A stretch of 64,000 nt of DNA from Trochalopteron elliotii (Eukaryota; Chordata; Aves; Passeriformes; Leiothrichidae), in assembly GCA_024734555.1 (NCBI GenBank), contig JANPWX010000548.1, forward strand, positions 2,002,482 to 2,066,481, given 5' to 3'. Below, piece after piece: positions 59,501 through 64,000 of this stretch. The position numbers and the translations under genes were made by a program. The notes below the pieces were generated by a model. It did not search any database and was not told the DNA's origin. It saw only the letters and a program-made list of their open reading frames with translations. How positions within the stretch are numbered: the first letter of the stretch is position 1; each line of letters opens with the position of its first letter.

Positions 59501-62500
59501 GGAGTTGCAGGTCTGGTAGACATTTGTGGCATTCAACAGTTTAAACAGTTTTCAGGTTTGAACATATGCCTTTGCCTTAAAATCTGAATAGTTTCAGGTA
59601 TTTTATGTAGAAGAAAGGTGGTTCAATAGCGAGCTTGCTGCTCTGGGACTTGGGAAACAGGTTCAGCTCACTGTGTTGCCAAAAAGCTTCCTGTGTGGCC
59701 TGGGACAAGCTGCTTCTGTGTCCCTCCATTCTCGTGCTGAGAGTGCTGAGCAGCAGCAGTTGTGCCTCACAGGAGTGCTCAGGGTCTGTCAGGTTGGATG
59801 TGGCCTGGGGAGGTGCTGATGTGGGCACAGAACTCCCCAGTGCTGGCAGGGAGAGCCTGAAGACACTGCCCAAGTTAAAAAACTGGGGATCAGCTCCAGG
59901 CAGGAAGAGGAAAACCAGAAAAATACAGTGGAGAAAAAAAAGATTTGACTGCAAATCTCTGGTGTCACTTAGAGAAAGCAAGTCCTTAAAACTTTTAAAG
60001 AGCGCTGCATGGCCTTGTTTGTTTAACAGAATTTTAAAACAGTGCTTAAAATACCCACACAAACATGTAAATCTTTTATGTTATGGTTCTGCCACACAGG
60101 GGACAGTAGCAAAACTCTCTCTGTTTCTTTGTTGGCTGCTCTCTTCTTTGGAAGATGCTTTTAATTCTAGCCAACCATTGCATCCAGATGTTTTGGATAT
60201 CAATTTAGGTCATTTGCTCTGCTGGCATGGTAAGCAGAATGTCTTAAATTGGGCCTGGTTTACTGACTTTTCATGTGAAAGAGGTTGAGCTTTTCTACCT
60301 CTCCACTCCCCCAAAGGGAAAAAGAATTTGCAGCTCCCTCTAATGAGCAAAGTCTTTAGTAATGTTATAGAGTTAAAAGTATTTTGGATTTAAAAAATCT
60401 TTCTGGTGAAAATAGGGCACTGTCATTTCTATAAATTGAAAATGTAGACTAGACAGCAATTACCAAGCCTTGCAAACATGTTTTCATTGTTGAGAGTCAA
60501 CACTCCCAGGAACAGTCTCTATATACTGACAGATAGGTGATAAATTAATTCATTTAATATGTAATTGTTTTGATGTGTATGCTCTCCCTGGGTGCTTTGG
60601 TACCCACCACATTTACATCCCATGTCCAAGAAAATGTGTTGGAACTTGTTCAGACTAGTGACTTAATTAAGTGTTCTTCTGTTAAACACTAAAACAGTTA
60701 CATGCCAGGCTTGTTCTAAGAGTGAGCAGTCCTCTTCAAACTGCACTTCAAAAGATGTTGTTCAATATGTTGGTTAACTCTTTAGGGAGGCTGAGAATGA
60801 CAAACGGGGTCTTAGGCTGGGCTAATAATTCAGCTGGCAGGTTATTCCTATATCTGGTAGACTGTGCCTGTGTGTGCAGCAGTGCTGGAAGGTTGGGTGG
60901 CTTAAAGGATGTTAAAAGTGTGTCTGATTCAGGACTTCAGGGTTTGGTTATCTTGATTTTTTTTATCATTAACCTTTTTCTTGTGTTTCTTCCTTAAATC
61001 AGGTTCATTGCAGATGCTGTAATTTATCTATACTTTGTGCTGGTGCCCTGATTTTTGGGTGGAGGACCATGATTCCTTCAGGAGGTCCATTTGCTGCCTT
61101 TTTTGTGGGAGGCAGCAGGACAGAGTGTTGAAAACCAGGCTGTTGCATGCTCATGGTACATCCAGGATTTCTAGGCTTGCTGGATGTGCACAGGATTCTT
61201 CTGGAGTGTTTCTGCCTCCCTTGTGTGTAGGTCAGACAGCAATCCCACAAAATGCCAGGAGCCTGCTTGGTGCTTTTAGGATTATTCTGTGGGTGGAGGG
61301 GTGTTACTCTCCCTACACACCATAACTGAGGTTTTCAGAAACACCTTTAGTCAGTTCAGAGCAGCAGCTGGGCAGTGACTGGTATTTGTGTCATGCCACA
61401 AATGAGGAGGAGGGTGAGGCCAAAGGCCACAAGCAGACATGGGCTGTACCTGACGTGAGGACAATTCCCTGTGCTCATGGCTTGGTTCCAAGGAGGAAGC
61501 CTGCTGGAAATGAATTCTGTGAGGAGTTACAGTGAGTGATGTGCTTCCAGTGAAGTGTTAGTGTGCTGGCACTGTGCTACAAAACCTGGCAGTCCATGTG
61601 GGGTTTATCTGTGTGCCAGGTGAGACTTCTATTAAACATGCCACAGTGGGGCTTGATTTTCTTAATTTAAGGTGTATTATAAAAGGGAGGGGGAGGGTGA
61701 TGTCCCAAAAACTTTGCCATTTGATGGCAGCTTAGTTTTCCCCTCCCACCTTGGTGAACAGGAGCTGGTGTGTTCTGTAAATGCACTTTGGTTCTCTTAC
61801 CTGAGACAGACAAAGCCCTGTTCTTCCTAAAGAGCTTCCACTACTCTTGCACTTACTGAGGAGCTCTGGGATTAGTCCTGATCTCTGGGAATCTTTGTGT
61901 AGTTCTGGTGTAACTGCCAAGTGAGCTGGATTCTGGAGGAAGTATCAAATCTTTGCAGTAGAGGGAATTTTGACCCACACAGTGGATTATACAATGAAAT
62001 GAACACGGTCTGTACTGTAAATATTGAAATAAATGAGGTGAAAATTTAACAGCAATGATTTTGTTCCTTTCCAAAGCTTTAAATGTAGGTGAGCCATTGC
62101 ATTTTTCTTTATTCTGCATTGAATTTGCTAAATTGGATCTACAAAATCAAAATTGAAAATTGCTTACTTTGTGTACTTTGATTTCATTAAATCTTTTTAT
62201 ATCTGTAAACGGAGTCAAACCAAATATTCACCTGATAACGTTCTTTTCATTATTTGATATTGAAATGAACTGAAAAATCAGTTATTTACAGCCCTTTCTT
62301 TAACAACATAAGAGTAGTCTGTGAAAATTGAAGCTGTTGCTAATTTCCTAAGCAGCTGGCCTTTCCATTTCTTACACATTTCCCAGGAAGAAGGTGTATG
62401 TTTATTTGTACTGCTGAGTTCATACCCAGGATTCAGAGTGAAAATCAGCAAGACTGGCTCAAAAATGGCAAATTTCATTATTCAACCAGCCTCAGCTCCT

Positions 62501-64000
62501 TTTTGTATTGGACTTCCTAAAGTCAAATAAGTTTCACCAGGATTTGTAGTTTGATTCAGGTGGGAATTTGAAATAGCTGGGAGCATGTGGAATTTAAGTG
62601 CTTGGAATGGTTGGCCTGGATGAAACAGTTATTAGTTTATTATTGAAATTAAACAGGGTTTGTTTTTTTTTTCTAATGACTAACTAGTAATAATAAGTAA
62701 TCCTAGTAAGTAATGTGGTTATTTCCTGCTTAATTTTTAATTTGTTTTGCTTGTCATGAATGGAGACTTTCTATAGACTAAGCATCTAAGCCTCTTCAAG
62801 AACAAGGACCTAATTTGTCATATTTGGAGTTTTGTAGGTGGCACTTACTTAAAATTTTGAAAAGACTGATTAAAAAAATTAAAATAATTGTAAATATGAA
62901 TCAACCCTGAACTTGCATTTTAAGGTTTTTAACTAGTATGTAATTGAAATTAATAGGCATTTAAAAACTTGTTTTGAGGCTTGTGTGAGACGTAAGTCAA
63001 AGTGAATTAGAGTAGCTATATTTTGTTTCGTTTTATTGCTTTTATCTCTGGTTATATCTCATTTGGAGTAACTATATTATCTAGAGGCTTAATATAAAGT
63101 GATGGAAATGACATCTGACTGTAAAGACTTGGCGTTATTGAATGTATTCTATCACTGTCTCTTAGCTTGGTTTTTTTACTTCATTGCCTTGTAAGCTGGT
63201 CATCACTCATAAGTTATTAATGGATTAATTTCAAGAGTGTTTTTTTTATAATGGCCTTGTTGCACAGGATGCTTCTTTTTGTTTGTATTAGCTTGGTGCA
63301 TTTAGAGGGACAATTAAAGTAATTGTTTTAGCTGGGCAAAAACCCTTAATAGGTGAGATTGTTTGAGGGTTGGTTTTTTTTTGTTTTGTTTTGACTGAAA
63401 AGATCAGTGCTAGAGAAGAACTTTGCATCCTGTGCAAGGCATTTCCTCATTCCATCATATCCCAAAGCCTTTGGCTGCTACTGCAAATACCTTAAAATGG
63501 AGGAAAATAGTTCAGTTAAGAACAGGAAGCATCTCTCAGAGAAATTTCTGCAGAAGTTTTTGAGGAAGTACTGGTCTGTTCCATTGTGGAACTTGTAAAT
63601 CAGTATTTGAAACAGGCCAGGGGATGGTGGATTCAGGTAACTTCAGAACATTTTCTGTAGAACTCCAGATTTCCCTTAGAACATAATGATTTTTTTTTTG
63701 TTTTCTGAGGTGAAAGTAACACTACAGGATACTATTGAATAAAATTAATCATTTGACTTGCTGAGGTACACTGGGAAAGATGGGAGTGGTTGGCTGACCC
63801 TGATTTAAAAAGTGTTCCTGAAAAACAGCAGATCAGCATTTTGAACACAGAATCATGACTGGATAAGACTTCAGTTCAAGATAAGGCTGCTGGTTTTGTT
63901 GGATGATTCATCACTGCAACATTGATTTTTCTATATTGTGGTCTGCTTGGAAGCTGGATTAGGTTCTGGGGGAGGGATATGTCTTTTGACATTCCTTATA
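56573..64000. other. AT-rich sequence, no gene recognised
   Basis: About 7.4 kb without recognised CR1 or LTR copies, with T-runs at 57145-57187 and 58611-58628. A 217-codon plus-strand frame at 59635-60288 is the longest open frame not caused by a repeat or gap, but its translation shows no domain I recognise. Could be intergenic or an intron of a gene beyond the window. Confidence 0.45.

Noticed and set aside
59680..59760. MIR/CORE-SINE-like wording (GTGGCCTGGGACAAGCTGCT)
   Set aside because: The similarity is short and lacks a tRNA-derived head or a recognisable tail.
1..64000. CRISPR arrays, tRNA or rRNA genes, operons, phage or toxin-antitoxin genes
   Set aside because: None seen; the sequence is vertebrate nuclear DNA and the tandem repeats present lack unique spacers.

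Overview
The window looks like a piece of a bird nuclear genome, probably a passerine. Evidence: introns with GT-AG junctions; many CR1 retrotransposon 3' ends carrying the avian ATTCTRTG-type terminus; two LTR fragments resembling avian ERVL LTRs; and gene density far below any microbe. Two assembly gaps (19667-20066 and 56197-56572) interrupt it.

Only two protein-coding genes can be supported, both on the + strand and both in the first 10.6 kb. The 3' end of TACC2 (last four coding exons, 5168-7570, then a 3' UTR to about 8.07 kb) encodes the C-terminal coiled-coil TACC domain. About 600 bp downstream is a complete three-exon gene (8669-10523) for a 125-residue, GPI-anchored-type Ly6/uPAR (LU, three-finger) protein with ten cysteines. 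A 3' UTR to about 12.5 kb is possible. Sequence 1-5167 is read as TACC2 intron and holds one candidate 9-nt microexon.

From about 12.6 kb to the end I find no gene I can defend. This part consists of CR1 fragments (the long ones all on the - strand), the two LTR fragments (about 25.1-25.6 kb and 51.4-51.8 kb), a CTTTC microsatellite running into the first gap, an 18-bp minisatellite (22.0-22.6 kb) bordered by a CpG-rich block with a good CTCF-like motif, a nearly perfect 97-bp tandem duplication (43.34-43.53 kb), and several repeat-free stretches that resemble conserved non-coding sequence. Most long open frames here are chance, repeat or gap artefacts.

The best leads are the Ly6-family gene next to TACC2, the minisatellite/CTCF-like/CpG block near 22 kb, the candidate TACC2 microexon, and the regulatory-looking blocks near 41.5 and 55.3 kb. 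No CRISPR, operon, phage or other prokaryote-style system is present. All family assignments come from reading the sequence; no database search was run.
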